NCBI RefSeq assembly: GCF_029968095.1
Contig: NZ_JASCIR010000008.1
Location: 1-64,000, forward strand
Reading direction: 5' to 3'
Length of the DNA stretch: 64,000 nucleotides
Source: Streptomyces solicavernae
GTDB taxonomy: Bacteria; Actinomycetota; Actinomycetes; Streptomycetales; Streptomycetaceae
A program made the translations under genes and the position numbers. Below, piece by piece: positions 33,307 through 41,714 of this stretch. The notes below the pieces were generated by a model. It was not told the origin of the DNA. It saw nothing but the letters and a program-made list of their open reading frames with translations, and searched no databases. How positions within the stretch are numbered: the stretch's first letter is position 1; every line of letters starts with the position of its first letter.

Positions 33307-34080
33307 ATGCGACTGCGCAGCGCTCCCACCCTCGGTGGCCTCGCCGCCGCCCTCGCGCTCGGCCCGGTGGCCGTGCCCGCGGCCGCGTACGAGAACCGGC
33401 CAGGGCCCGTCGCCCAGGGCATGACCTGCGACGACGGGGACAGTGCGGACTTCCCGGTGACCAGCCGCGTGTACGGCGGGCCCGGCGCCTTCCAGCCCGG
33501 GGACCGGCCGCGGACCTGGCGCCTCGACCTCGTCAACACCTCGGAGCGGACCTGCGGCGCGATCCACCCGGTCGTCGTCCTCACCGACCGCGACCGAGAG
33601 CTGCGCCCCGCCCAGCTGCGCCTGGAGTTCCGCGACCCCGACGGCCGCTGGCTCCCGGTGCGCTTCGAGCGGTCCGACCAGGACGAGAACATCGGAGCCT
33701 TCGGCGGCCGCGGCGACAGTGACTTCGCCGGGTTCTCCCTCGCCCCCGGCGCCACCCTCACCGTCCCCGTCCGCCTCGCGTTCACCGCCGACGCCGCGGA
33801 GAACGAGGTCACCGCGCAGGTCGCCGTGGTCCAGCGGCGCGAGGACGACGGCGACTGGGTCGGGCAGTCCGGCGCGTACACCTTCACGGTCGGCGCGGAG
33901 CGGGACCCGGGCGAGGTGCGGCGGCCGGACGCCCTGGCGGAGACCGGTGCGCGGCGGGGGCGGGTGCTGATGGGCTACGGGGCCGCCGCCGGGCTGCTGG
34001 TGGCCGGCGGCGCGGCCCTGGTCCTGGGCGCGCGGCGGCTGCGGGGGCGGACCGTACGGAGCTCCGCGTACCGGATCTAG
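33307..34080 (+). CDS. LAETG-anchored surface protein (sortase substrate)
   Basis: A 257-residue exported protein. The signal peptide covers about residues 1-27 (LGGLAAALALGPVAVPAAA). The body is a predicted beta-sandwich with two Cys (CDDGD; SERTCGAIHP). The C-terminus has a complete cell-wall sorting signal: LAETG (210-214), a hydrophobic helix (YGAAAGLLVAGGAALVLGA) and a basic tail (RRLRGRT). The LAXTG form is that used by class E sortases, one of which is encoded at 26963. ATG 33307 has a weak aaagg site. Binding partner unknown. Confidence 0.88.
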   Translation: MRLRSAPTLGGLAAALALGPVAVPAAAYENRPGPVAQGMTCDDGDSADFPVTSRVYGGPGAFQPGDRPRTWRLDLVNTSERTCGAIHPVVVLTDRDRELRPAQLRLEFRDPDGRWLPVRFERSDQDENIGAFGGRGDSDFAGFSLAPGATLTVPVRLAFTADAAENEVTAQVAVVQRREDDGDWVGQSGAYTFTVGAERDPGEVRRPDALAETGARRGRVLMGYGAAAGLLVAGGAALVLGARRLRGRTVRSSAYRI

Positions 34081-34089
34081 AGTTCCCCC

Positions 34090-34854
34090 GTGGACTACCC
34101 CAGCGAGCAGCAGCCCGGCGCCCCCGTGCGGGCGGGCGTTCCGGAGCACGGACGGATCCCCAAGTACTACGCGGTGAAGACGCAGATAGCGTCCCTGCTC
34201 GACGAGCTCGGGGAGGGTGAACTACTGCCCACCGAGCGGGAGTTGACCGTGAAGTACGGCGTCGCCCGCGAGACCGTGCGGCAGGCGCTGCGGGAGCTGC
34301 TGCTGGAAGGGCGGCTGCGGCGGGCCGGGCGCGGCACCGTCGTCGCGGGGCCGAAGCTGGAGCAGCCGCTCGCCCTCGCCAGCTACACCGAGGGCGTACG
34401 GCGGCAGGGCCGCAGGCCGGGCCGGACGCTGATCTCCCTGGACCGCTTCCCGTGCCCGGACGCGCTCGCAGGCGAGATCGAGGCCGAGCGCGGCGAGCCC
34501 GTCTGGCACCTGGAGCGGGTGCTGCTCGCGGACGACGAGCGGGTGGGTCTGGAGAGCACGTACGTGACCGTGGCGCGGGTGCCGCGGCTCGACGTGGACT
34601 TCGACCCGGACTCGTCGTTCTACGCGTATCTGCACGACGAGCTGAGCATCGGCTTCGGCGCCGCCGACGAGCGGATCGAGACCGTCCTCGCCACCCCGCG
34701 CGAGGCGCTGCTCATCGGCACGCCGCCCGCGCTGCCCATGCTGCTCATCCACCGGGTGTCGCGGGACACCGAGGGGCGGCGCCTGGAGCGGGTGCGGACG
34801 CTGTTCCGCGGGGATCGCTTCAGCTTCACCACGCATCTGGCCGGCCGTAACTGA
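34090..34854 (+). CDS. GntR/HutC-family regulator of the phosphonate operon
   Basis: A 254-residue regulator with an N-terminal GntR winged helix (ELLPTERELTVKYGVARETV, RQALRELLLEG) and a C-terminal UTRA effector domain, the HutC subfamily. GTG 34090 lacks a ribosome binding site. A TAGAGT element 7 nt upstream points to a leaderless transcript. It precedes the 2-aminoethylphosphonate genes on the same strand. The GGTCTAGGCC element at 34949 between them resembles HutC operators. It likely represses the operon until AEP or a breakdown product binds. Confidence 0.9.
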   Translation: MDYPSEQQPGAPVRAGVPEHGRIPKYYAVKTQIASLLDELGEGELLPTERELTVKYGVARETVRQALRELLLEGRLRRAGRGTVVAGPKLEQPLALASYTEGVRRQGRRPGRTLISLDRFPCPDALAGEIEAERGEPVWHLERVLLADDERVGLESTYVTVARVPRLDVDFDPDSSFYAYLHDELSIGFGAADERIETVLATPREALLIGTPPALPMLLIHRVSRDTEGRRLERVRTLFRGDRFSFTTHLAGRN

Positions 34855-34948
34855 CGCTCGCCCGTCCGCCCCGAACTGCCCCGACAGACACGGCTGTTCG
34901 GGCATTTCAGGCGTCCGGACGGGGAAATCAGATCACGGAAAGATAACG

Positions 34949-34958
34949 GGTCTAGGCC
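34949..34958. promoter_or_regulatory. Candidate GntR/HutC operator upstream of phosphonate operon
   Basis: ggtctaggcc is one base from the perfect palindrome GGTCTAGACC typical of HutC-type operators. It lies 77 bp upstream of the FAD oxidoreductase start, directly after gataac. The regulator gene is upstream. Confidence 0.6.
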
Positions 34959-35034
34959 AAGCTTGGGTGCGCGTTCACCGTCCCGTTGCTCCGCGGTATG
35001 AACCGGGACACCGGCCGCCCGCACCGTTTCCGCC

Positions 35035-36156
35035 ATGAGAGTCATCGTCGTAGGAGCCGGCGTGGTGGGAACCATGCACGCCTGGCAGGCAGTGGAGCGC
35101 GGCCACGAGGTCGTGCAGATCGAGCGCGAGACCGAGGCCCGCGGCGCCTCGCTGCGCAACTTCGGACAGATATGGGTCAGCGGCCGCGCGGGCGGCGAGG
35201 AGCTGGAGACCGCGCTGCGCGCCCGCGAGCTGTGGGAGTCCATCGGCGCCCGCGTCCCGAAGCTCGGCTTCCGCGCCAACGGCTCCCTGACGCCCGTACG
35301 CACCGCCGCCGAGACCGCCGTCGCCGAGGCCGCCCTGGCCCGCGACGACGCCCCCGCCCGCGGCTACAAGCTGCTCACCCCGGCCGAGGCCCGCGCCCTC
35401 AACCCGGCCCTGCGCGGCGAGTTCGAGGCCGCCCTGTACTGCGAGCGGGACGCCGCCGTCGAGCCGCGCACCGCCCAACTCGCCCTGAAGGAAGCCCTCC
35501 TTGCCTCCGGCCGCTACACCTTCCTCGGCGGCCGCGAGGTGCGCGAGGTCATCGGCGAGCGCGCCGTCCGCGACGACCACGGCGACGTGCACAGCGGCGA
35601 CGCCGTCGTCCTGTGCACCGGCGCCTGGCTCGGCGGCCTCGTCCGCGAGCTGGCCCCCGACCTGCCCGTGCGCCGCGTACGCCTCCAGATGATGCAGACC
35701 GACCCGCTCGGCGAGACCCTGCCGACCTCCGTGGCCGACGCCGACAGCTTCCGCTACTACCCGGCGTACAAGTCCGAGGCCCTCGACGCCCTGGGCGCCG
35801 GACAGGCCCAGACGCCGACCGCCGCCGCGCACAAGATGCAGCTGCTCATGGTGCAGCGCAAGGACGGCGGCCTGACCATCGGCGACACCCACGAGTACGA
35901 GCACCCCTTCGCCTTCGACGTCGTCGAGGAGCCCTACGAACACCTGCGGCAGGTCGTCGAGTCCTTCCTCGGCCGCCCGCTGCCCCGTATCCAACGCCGC
36001 TGGGCCGGGGTGTACGCGCAGTGCACCGACACCTCCCGCGTCGTCCACCGCCAGCAGGTCCGCGACGGCGTATGGCTGGTCACCGGGCCCGGCGGGCGCG
36101 GCATGACCTGCTCCCCTGCGATCGCCGAGAAGACCGCCGACGAGATCGGCTGGTGA
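35035..36156 (+). CDS. FAD-dependent oxidoreductase of phosphonate catabolism
   Basis: A 373-residue DAO-type flavoprotein. The FAD-binding GAGVVG (residues 7-12) opens the protein. The block RGASLRNFGQIWVSG and C-terminal VTGPGGRGMTCSPAIAEKTA are typical of the TIGR03364 group found in aminoethylphosphonate loci. These enzymes oxidise the amino carbon of 2-aminoethylphosphonate or its N-methyl derivative, giving phosphonoacetaldehyde, which the next gene product can cleave. No PhnW transaminase gene is present, so this oxidase probably takes its place. It is the first gene of the operon, 11 bp before the hydrolase. Confidence 0.87.
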   Translation: MRVIVVGAGVVGTMHAWQAVERGHEVVQIERETEARGASLRNFGQIWVSGRAGGEELETALRARELWESIGARVPKLGFRANGSLTPVRTAAETAVAEAALARDDAPARGYKLLTPAEARALNPALRGEFEAALYCERDAAVEPRTAQLALKEALLASGRYTFLGGREVREVIGERAVRDDHGDVHSGDAVVLCTGAWLGGLVRELAPDLPVRRVRLQMMQTDPLGETLPTSVADADSFRYYPAYKSEALDALGAGQAQTPTAAAHKMQLLMVQRKDGGLTIGDTHEYEHPFAFDVVEEPYEHLRQVVESFLGRPLPRIQRRWAGVYAQCTDTSRVVHRQQVRDGVWLVTGPGGRGMTCSPAIAEKTADEIGW

Positions 36157-36167
36157 GGAAGTTGACC

Positions 36168-36863
36168 ATGAATACGTTTGCATCCCGCCTCGTCGTCCTC
36201 GACATGGCCGGCACCACCGTCGCCGACGGCGGCCTCGTCGAGCAGGCCTTCTCCCGCGCCGCCGGACAGCTCGGCGTCGAACCCGGCTCCGCGGACCACG
36301 AGCAGAAGCTCCAGTACGTCCGCGACACCATGGGCGAGTCGAAGATCACCGTCTTCCGGGCGCTGTTCGGCGCCGAAGACCTCGCCCAGCGCGCCAACAC
36401 CGCCTTCGAGGCCGCGTACGGCGAACTCGTCGACGGCGGCCGCATCGCCCCCATCCCCGGCGCCCGCGAGGCGGTCGAGGAGCTGCGCGCGCAGGGCCGC
36501 ACCGTCGTCCTCACCACCGGCTTCGCCCGCGTCACCCAGGACGCCATCCTCGACGCCCTCGGCTGGCGCGACCTGGTCGAACTGACCCTCTGCCCGGCCG
36601 ACGCGGGCGGCCGCGGCCGCCCCTACCCCGACATGGTCCTCGCCGCGCTCCTGCGCACCGGCGCCGCAGACGACGTCCGCGAGATCGCCGTCGCCGGGGA
36701 CACCGCGTACGACATGCGCTCCGGTGCCCGCTCCGGCGCCGGGACCGTCGCGGGCGTACTCACCGGGGCCCACGACAAGGACGCCCTGACGGCCGCGGGA
36801 GCGACGCACGTGCTGGGTTCCGTCGCCGAACTGCCGTCTTTGCTCGGGGAGTTCGGGCGATGA
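36168..36863 (+). CDS. Phosphonatase-like HAD hydrolase
   Basis: A 231-residue HAD-superfamily enzyme. The nucleophile is Asp12 in VLDMAGTTV, close to the DxAGT motif of phosphonoacetaldehyde hydrolase (PhnX). Lys59 in MGESKITVFRALFG aligns with the cap-domain lysine that forms the Schiff base in PhnX, so C-P bond cleavage of phosphonoacetaldehyde to acetaldehyde and phosphate is plausible. Family assignment in databases is the PhnX-like group TIGR03351. ATG 36168 follows gaggaa. The stop overlaps the ABC gene as ATGA. Confidence 0.88.
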   Translation: MNTFASRLVVLDMAGTTVADGGLVEQAFSRAAGQLGVEPGSADHEQKLQYVRDTMGESKITVFRALFGAEDLAQRANTAFEAAYGELVDGGRIAPIPGAREAVEELRAQGRTVVLTTGFARVTQDAILDALGWRDLVELTLCPADAGGRGRPYPDMVLAALLRTGAADDVREIAVAGDTAYDMRSGARSGAGTVAGVLTGAHDKDALTAAGATHVLGSVAELPSLLGEFGR

Positions 36864-37927
36864 GCGGCGGGAGTGACATCGGCATCCGCTTCGACGGTGT
36901 GAGTGTCGCGTACGGCGCGAACACCGTGCTCGACTCCCTCGACCTGACCGTCGAGCGCGGCGAGGTCATGGCGCTGCTCGGCCCGTCCGGCTCCGGCAAG
37001 ACCACCGCGCTGCGGGCGGTCGCCGGATTCGTGCAGCCGGTACGCGGCCGGGTCCTCATCGGCGACCGGGACGTCACCGACCTGCCGCCGCACCGCCGCG
37101 GCGTCGGCATGGTCGTGCAGAGCTACGCGCTCTTCCCGCACCTGCGCGTCGAGGACAACGTCGCCTTCGGCCTCAAGGCGCAGAAGGCCGACAAGGCCGG
37201 GATCCCCGCGCGGGTCGCCGAGGCCCTGGAAATGACCGGCATGGCCGGGTACGCCAAGCGGTACCCGCGCGAGCTCTCCGGCGGCCAGCAGCAGCGCGTC
37301 GCCATCGCCCGCGCGCTCGCCATCCGGCCCGGCGTGCTGCTCCTCGACGAGCCGCTGTCGGCGCTCGACGCGCAGCTCAGGTCCGGCATGCTCGCCGAAC
37401 TGGCCCGGCTGCACCGCGAGTTGCCCGAGGTGTCCATTCTGTACGTCACTCACGACCAGGTCGAAGCCCTCACCCTGGCCGACCGGATCGCCGTCATGGA
37501 CCAGGCCCGCCTGCAGGACTGCGGCACGCCGCAGGAGCTGTACCGGTCGCCGCGTACGGAGTTCACGGCGTCGTTCGTGGGCAACGCGAATCTGTTGCCG
37601 GTGCGGGTGGGCGACGGGCAAGTGCGGCTCGGCGACGCCGAGTTGACGGTCGACACGGCGGGTGTCGCGGCCGGGACGACGGCCACTCTCTGCGTACGGC
37701 CGCACCTTGTGGGGCTTGGCGAGGGCGTCAACGCGTTGCGCGGGACCGTCGCCGAGGTGCAGTGGCGCGGGGCCACGCATCGGCTGTACGTCGACGTCGC
37801 CGGGCAGCGGGTCAAGGCGGATGTGCGGGAGTTGCGGGTTCCGCCCGCGCTGGGGGAGCGGGTTGCCCTGCACTTTGCGCCGGAGGATGCGGTGCTGCTG
37901 TCTGCGGGGGTGAGCGCCGATGAGTAG
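36860..37927 (+). CDS. ABC transporter ATPase, 2-aminoethylphosphonate type
   Basis: A 355-residue ATPase. Walker A is GPSGSGKTT, signature LSGGQQQRVAIARALA, Walker B LLLDEPLSALD, and H-loop YVTHDQVEAL. A TOBE-like C-terminal domain of about 110 residues follows. It powers uptake through the two downstream permeases. It overlaps the hydrolase by 4 bp and the first permease by 8 bp, so the operon is tightly coupled. Confidence 0.92.
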   Translation: MSGGSDIGIRFDGVSVAYGANTVLDSLDLTVERGEVMALLGPSGSGKTTALRAVAGFVQPVRGRVLIGDRDVTDLPPHRRGVGMVVQSYALFPHLRVEDNVAFGLKAQKADKAGIPARVAEALEMTGMAGYAKRYPRELSGGQQQRVAIARALAIRPGVLLLDEPLSALDAQLRSGMLAELARLHRELPEVSILYVTHDQVEALTLADRIAVMDQARLQDCGTPQELYRSPRTEFTASFVGNANLLPVRVGDGQVRLGDAELTVDTAGVAAGTTATLCVRPHLVGLGEGVNALRGTVAEVQWRGATHRLYVDVAGQRVKADVRELRVPPALGERVALHFAPEDAVLLSAGVSADE

Positions 37928-38849
37928 TCCACCTGGGACCTTGACCGAATCGCGCCCGGCACGTGGGGCTGTGCCCACCCCCCTACCGCCGGGGGGACCC
38001 CCAGCCCTGCGGAACATCAGCCCACGGCCGAGGCAGAAGACGGGATGGTGGGCCCTGCCGCCCGTCGTCGCCCTCGCGTTCGTCTTCCTCTACCCCCTCG
38101 TCCTCCTCGTCCAGCAGTCCCTCACGCCGCTCGAAGGCGGAACCTCCGTGAGGCCGTACGCGGACGTGTTCGCCGACCCCGCGTTCCGGGAAGCGCTCGG
38201 GACGACCGTGTGGCTGGCCCTCGCGGCGACCGTCGGATGTCTGGTCCTGGGGTTCGTGCTCGCCCTGGTCATCGCGTTCGTGCCGTTCCCCGGGGCGAAG
38301 GCCGTCGCCCGGTTCGTGGACGTGTTCCTGTCCTTCCCGTCCTTCCTGATCACGCTCGCGCTGCTCTTCGTGTACGGCACCGTCGGCATGGCCAACGGGA
38401 TGTGGACGGACGTCACCGGCGCGGCGAGCGGGCCCTTCCAGTTCCTGACCACGCCCTGGGGCGTGCTCCTCGCCGAGATCACGTACTTCACGCCGTTCGT
38501 GATGCGGCCGCTGCTCGCCGCGTTCTCGCAGATCGACACCGCGCAGATCGAGGCCGCCTCCTCGCTCGGCGCCAAGGCCCCGCGGATCGTGCGGCAGATC
38601 ATCCTGCCCGAGGCGCTGCCCGCGCTCGCCGCCGGCGGCAGCCTCGTACTGATCATGTGTCTCAACGAGTTCGGGATCGTCCTGTTCACCGGGGCGAAGG
38701 GCGTGACGACCCTGCCGACGCTCGTCTACAGCAAGGCGATCCTGGAGTCCGACTGGACCGGCGCCTGCGTCGTCGCCGTCGTCAACGTCGTGATCTCCGT
38801 GAGCCTCTACGGCCTGTACCGGGTGGTGAGCCGTCGTGCTGGTGCATAG
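37920..38849 (+). CDS. ABC transporter permease 1, aminoethylphosphonate type
   Basis: A 309-residue inner-membrane permease. After a 40-residue Pro-rich cytoplasmic start come six membrane helices. The EAA-like loop is QIEAASSLGAKAPRIVRQII, LPEAL. It pairs with the next permease to form the channel. The ATG overlaps the ATPase stop. It belongs to the ABC-type family of Fe/phosphonate/thiamine importers. The substrate is assigned from operon context. Confidence 0.9.
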   Translation: MSSPPGTLTESRPARGAVPTPLPPGGPPALRNISPRPRQKTGWWALPPVVALAFVFLYPLVLLVQQSLTPLEGGTSVRPYADVFADPAFREALGTTVWLALAATVGCLVLGFVLALVIAFVPFPGAKAVARFVDVFLSFPSFLITLALLFVYGTVGMANGMWTDVTGAASGPFQFLTTPWGVLLAEITYFTPFVMRPLLAAFSQIDTAQIEAASSLGAKAPRIVRQIILPEALPALAAGGSLVLIMCLNEFGIVLFTGAKGVTTLPTLVYSKAILESDWTGACVVAVVNVVISVSLYGLYRVVSRRAGA

Positions 38850-39633
38850 CCGCAAGGGCAAGTGGACGCTCTGGGCGCTGTTCCTGGTCCTGTTCGTGCC
38901 GCTGTTCGCGCTGCCCCTGCTCGTGATCGTCGCCGCGTCCTTCGCCACCAACTGGTCCGGCGCCTTCCCCTCCGGGCCGACCGTCGAGCACTACGCCGCC
39001 GCCACCCGCGGCGAGTCCCTGGAGGCGCTCACCACCAGCCTCGTCACGGCGCTGGCCGCCAGCCTGCTCGCGCTCCTCATGGGCAGCTGGGCCGCGCTCG
39101 CCGCGCACGCCCTGCCGAAGCGGGGCAAGCGGCTCCTCGACACGCTGTTCGTGCTGCCCGTCGCCGTGCCCTCGGTGGTCGTCGGCCTCGCCGTGCTCGT
39201 CGCGTTCTCGCAGCCGCCGTTCCTGCTCAACGGCACCCGCTGGATCGTGATCCTCGCCCACACCGTCCTGGTCACGGCCTTCGCGTACCAGTCCGTCTCG
39301 GCCGCGATCGTCCGCCTCGACCCGGCCTACGAGCAGGCCGCCGCGTCCCTCGGCGCCAAGCCCTCGTACGTCCTGTGGAAGGTGAAGCTGCCGCTGCTGC
39401 TGCCGTCCCTGAACGCGGCCGCCGGGCTCTGCTTCGCCCTGTCCATGGGCGAGTTGAGCGCCACGATGATGCTCTACCCGCCGGACTGGATGCCGCTGCC
39501 CGTCCGCATCTTCACGGCCACCGACCGCGGCTCCCTCTTCACCGGCTCCGCCGTCGCCGTGGTCCTCATGGGCGCCACGCTGCTCGTGCTGCTCGCGGTC
39601 TCCCGCATCCGTACCAGAGCTTCCTACCGCTGA
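38836..39633 (+). CDS. ABC transporter permease 2, aminoethylphosphonate type
   Basis: A 265-residue inner-membrane permease with six helices. The EAA loop is YEQAAASLGAKPSYVLWKVK, LPLLLP. GTG 38836 lies 14 bp inside the preceding gene, implying translational coupling. It partners the first permease. The family matches the second permease of phosphonate importers. Confidence 0.9.
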   Translation: MLVHSRKGKWTLWALFLVLFVPLFALPLLVIVAASFATNWSGAFPSGPTVEHYAAATRGESLEALTTSLVTALAASLLALLMGSWAALAAHALPKRGKRLLDTLFVLPVAVPSVVVGLAVLVAFSQPPFLLNGTRWIVILAHTVLVTAFAYQSVSAAIVRLDPAYEQAAASLGAKPSYVLWKVKLPLLLPSLNAAAGLCFALSMGELSATMMLYPPDWMPLPVRIFTATDRGSLFTGSAVAVVLMGATLLVLLAVSRIRTRASYR

Positions 39634-39659
39634 ATCCCCGCAAGGAGAGTCACCACGTC

Positions 39660-40718
39660 ATGCGCATCAAAGCCATAGCCGCCACCGCCGGCAGCCTCGT
39701 CCTCGCCGCCTCCCTCACCGCCTGCGGCGGCGCCGCCTCCGCCGACGAGAAGGTCGTCACCGTCTACAGCGCCGACGGCCTCAAGGGCGAGAACGGCGAC
39801 GGCTGGTACGACCAGATCTTCAAGGACTTCGAGAACAAGACCGGCATCAAGGTCGAGTACGTCGAGGGCGGCTCGGGCGAGATGGTGCAGCGGGCGCTGC
39901 GCGAGAAGTCCAACACCCAGGCCGACGTCATGGTCACCCTGCCGCCGTTCATCCAGCAGGCCGGCAGCAAGGGCCTGCTGGCGAAGTACGAGCCGAAGGG
40001 CGCGGAGCAGGTCAGCGGCGCCGACAAGGCGGCCGACGGCACCTGGACCGCCGTCGTCAACAACTACTTCTCCTTCATCTACAACAAGAAGGAGCTGCAG
40101 CAGCCCCCGGCCACCTGGGAGGAGCTGCTCGACGCCAAGTACAAGAACAAGCTCCAGTACTCCACCCCCGGCGTCGCCGGCGACGGCACCGCCGTCCTCA
40201 TCAAGGCCATGCACGACTTCGGCTCCAAGGACAAGGCCATGGCCTACCTGAAGAAGCTGCAGGCCAACAACGTCGGCCCGTCCTCGTCCACGTCGAAGCT
40301 CGCGCCCAAGACGGACAAGGGCGAGCTGCTCGTGGCCAACGGCGACGTGCAGATGAACTTCGCCCAGTCCAAGTCCATGCCGAACCTCGGCATCTGGTTC
40401 CCGAAGACCTCCTCCAAGCCCGGCTCCAAGCCCACCACCTTCGCCCTGCCGTACGCGGCGGGCCTGGTCAAGGGCGCCCCGCACACCGAGAACGGCAAGA
40501 AGCTCCTCGACTTCATGCTGAGCGAGAAGGCCCAGCAGCAGGTCAGCTCGGTCGGCGGCGGCTTCGCGGCCCGGGGCGACATCAAGGCCACCGACGCCAA
40601 CGCGATCGCCCTGACCAAGCTGATGGAAGGCGTCGAGGTCTTCCGGCCCGACTGGTCGGACATCGAGAAGAACCTCCCGTCCTACGTGGACGACTGGAAG
40701 GCGGCGACCGGCAGCTGA
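39660..40718 (+). CDS. 2-aminoethylphosphonate ABC transporter substrate-binding lipoprotein
   Basis: A 352-residue exported lipoprotein. The signal peptide ends in the lipobox LTACGG, and the mature protein is a periplasmic-binding fold (VVTVYSADGLKGENGDGWYD at the start). It resembles the TIGR03261 group of AEP-binding proteins and captures the phosphonate outside the cell. An aaggagag site lies about 12 nt upstream of ATG 39660. It is the last gene of the operon, followed by a strong terminator. Confidence 0.9.
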   Translation: MRIKAIAATAGSLVLAASLTACGGAASADEKVVTVYSADGLKGENGDGWYDQIFKDFENKTGIKVEYVEGGSGEMVQRALREKSNTQADVMVTLPPFIQQAGSKGLLAKYEPKGAEQVSGADKAADGTWTAVVNNYFSFIYNKKELQQPPATWEELLDAKYKNKLQYSTPGVAGDGTAVLIKAMHDFGSKDKAMAYLKKLQANNVGPSSSTSKLAPKTDKGELLVANGDVQMNFAQSKSMPNLGIWFPKTSSKPGSKPTTFALPYAAGLVKGAPHTENGKKLLDFMLSEKAQQQVSSVGGGFAARGDIKATDANAIALTKLMEGVEVFRPDWSDIEKNLPSYVDDWKAATGS

Positions 40719-40749
40719 GCCTGTGCACGCCCGCCTGTCCGCAGGCCGA

Positions 40750-40780
40750 ACGGGCCGGGCCCGGCCCGGGCCCGGCCCGT
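40750..40780. terminator. Bidirectional terminator after phosphonate operon
   Basis: acgggccgggcccgg (40750-40764) is complementary to ccgggcccggcccgt (40766-40780), giving a very GC-rich stem. It lies between the convergent binding-protein and NagD-like genes. Confidence 0.85.
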
Positions 40781-40786
40781 GCCTGC

Positions 40787-41566
40787 TCAGACGAGGTCCA
40801 CCAGGTCCGCGATCGAGTCCACGACCTTCGTCGGCCGGTACGGGTACTGGTCGATGTCTCCCTTCGCTGTCAGCCCGGTGAGGACGAGGAATGTCTCCAT
40901 TCCGGCTTCCAGGCCGGCGAGCACATCCGTGTCCATCCGGTCGCCGATCATGGCGGAGGTCTCGGAGTGGGCTCCGATGACGTTCAGCCCGGTCCGCATC
41001 ATCAGGGGGTTCGGCTTGCCTACGAAGTACGGTTCCTTGCCTGTTGCCTTCGTGATCAGGGCCGCCACCGAACCTGTCGCGGGCAGAGCTCCCTCCGGAG
41101 ACGGCCCGGTGTTGTCCGGGTTGGTGCAGATGAAGCGGGAACCGTTGTTGATCAGGCGGATGGCCTTGGTCAGGGCCTCGAACGAATAGGTCCGAGTCTC
41201 ACCAAGGATCACGAAATCGGGGTCGGCATCGGTCAGCACGTACCCCGCGTCGTGCAGGGCGGTGGTGAGGCCGGCCTCGCCGATCACGTATGCCGTGCCA
41301 TTCGGGTGCTGGGTGTCGAGGAACGTCGCCGTCGCGAGGGCTGAGGTCCAGATGTTCTCCACCGGCACTTCAAGGCCGATCCGGTTGAGGCGGGCGTGCA
41401 GATCCCGGGCTGTGTAGATGGAGTTGTTGGTGAGCACCAGGAAGGGCCGCCCTGACGCGCGCAGCTTCTTGATGAAGGCATCCGCACCGGGCACCGGGAC
41501 GCCCTCGTGCATCAGTACCCCATCCATGTCGGTGAGCCACGATTCAATGGGCTTGCGCTCTGTCAT
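40787..41566 (-). CDS. HAD-IIA (NagD-like) phosphatase
   Basis: A 259-residue HAD hydrolase of the NagD/type IIA group. Motif I is LTDMDGVLMHEG, followed by PFLVLTNNSIYT (motif II) and the VGKPNPLMM and IGDRMDTDVLAGLEAG blocks (motifs III and IV). The substrate, perhaps a sugar phosphate or nucleotide, cannot be predicted. ATG 41566 has an aggag site. It is convergent with the phosphonate operon and lies next to a decayed integrase, so it may be an accessory gene. Confidence 0.9.
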   Translation of the reverse strand: MTERKPIESWLTDMDGVLMHEGVPVPGADAFIKKLRASGRPFLVLTNNSIYTARDLHARLNRIGLEVPVENIWTSALATATFLDTQHPNGTAYVIGEAGLTTALHDAGYVLTDADPDFVILGETRTYSFEALTKAIRLINNGSRFICTNPDNTGPSPEGALPATGSVAALITKATGKEPYFVGKPNPLMMRTGLNVIGAHSETSAMIGDRMDTDVLAGLEAGMETFLVLTGLTAKGDIDQYPYRPTKVVDSIADLVDLV

Positions 41567-41714
41567 AGCGGCGGACTCCTGCCGTGCGTAGGCCATGGTG
41601 GTGCCCATGCTATGCACCCGTTCACTCCCAGGGATCTCCTCGACCGGTGATGAAGTGCTGCCCGCGGGACGTTGCGCTGCGGAGGCGGCCGACCAGGTGT
41701 GACGCCTCAGTTCT

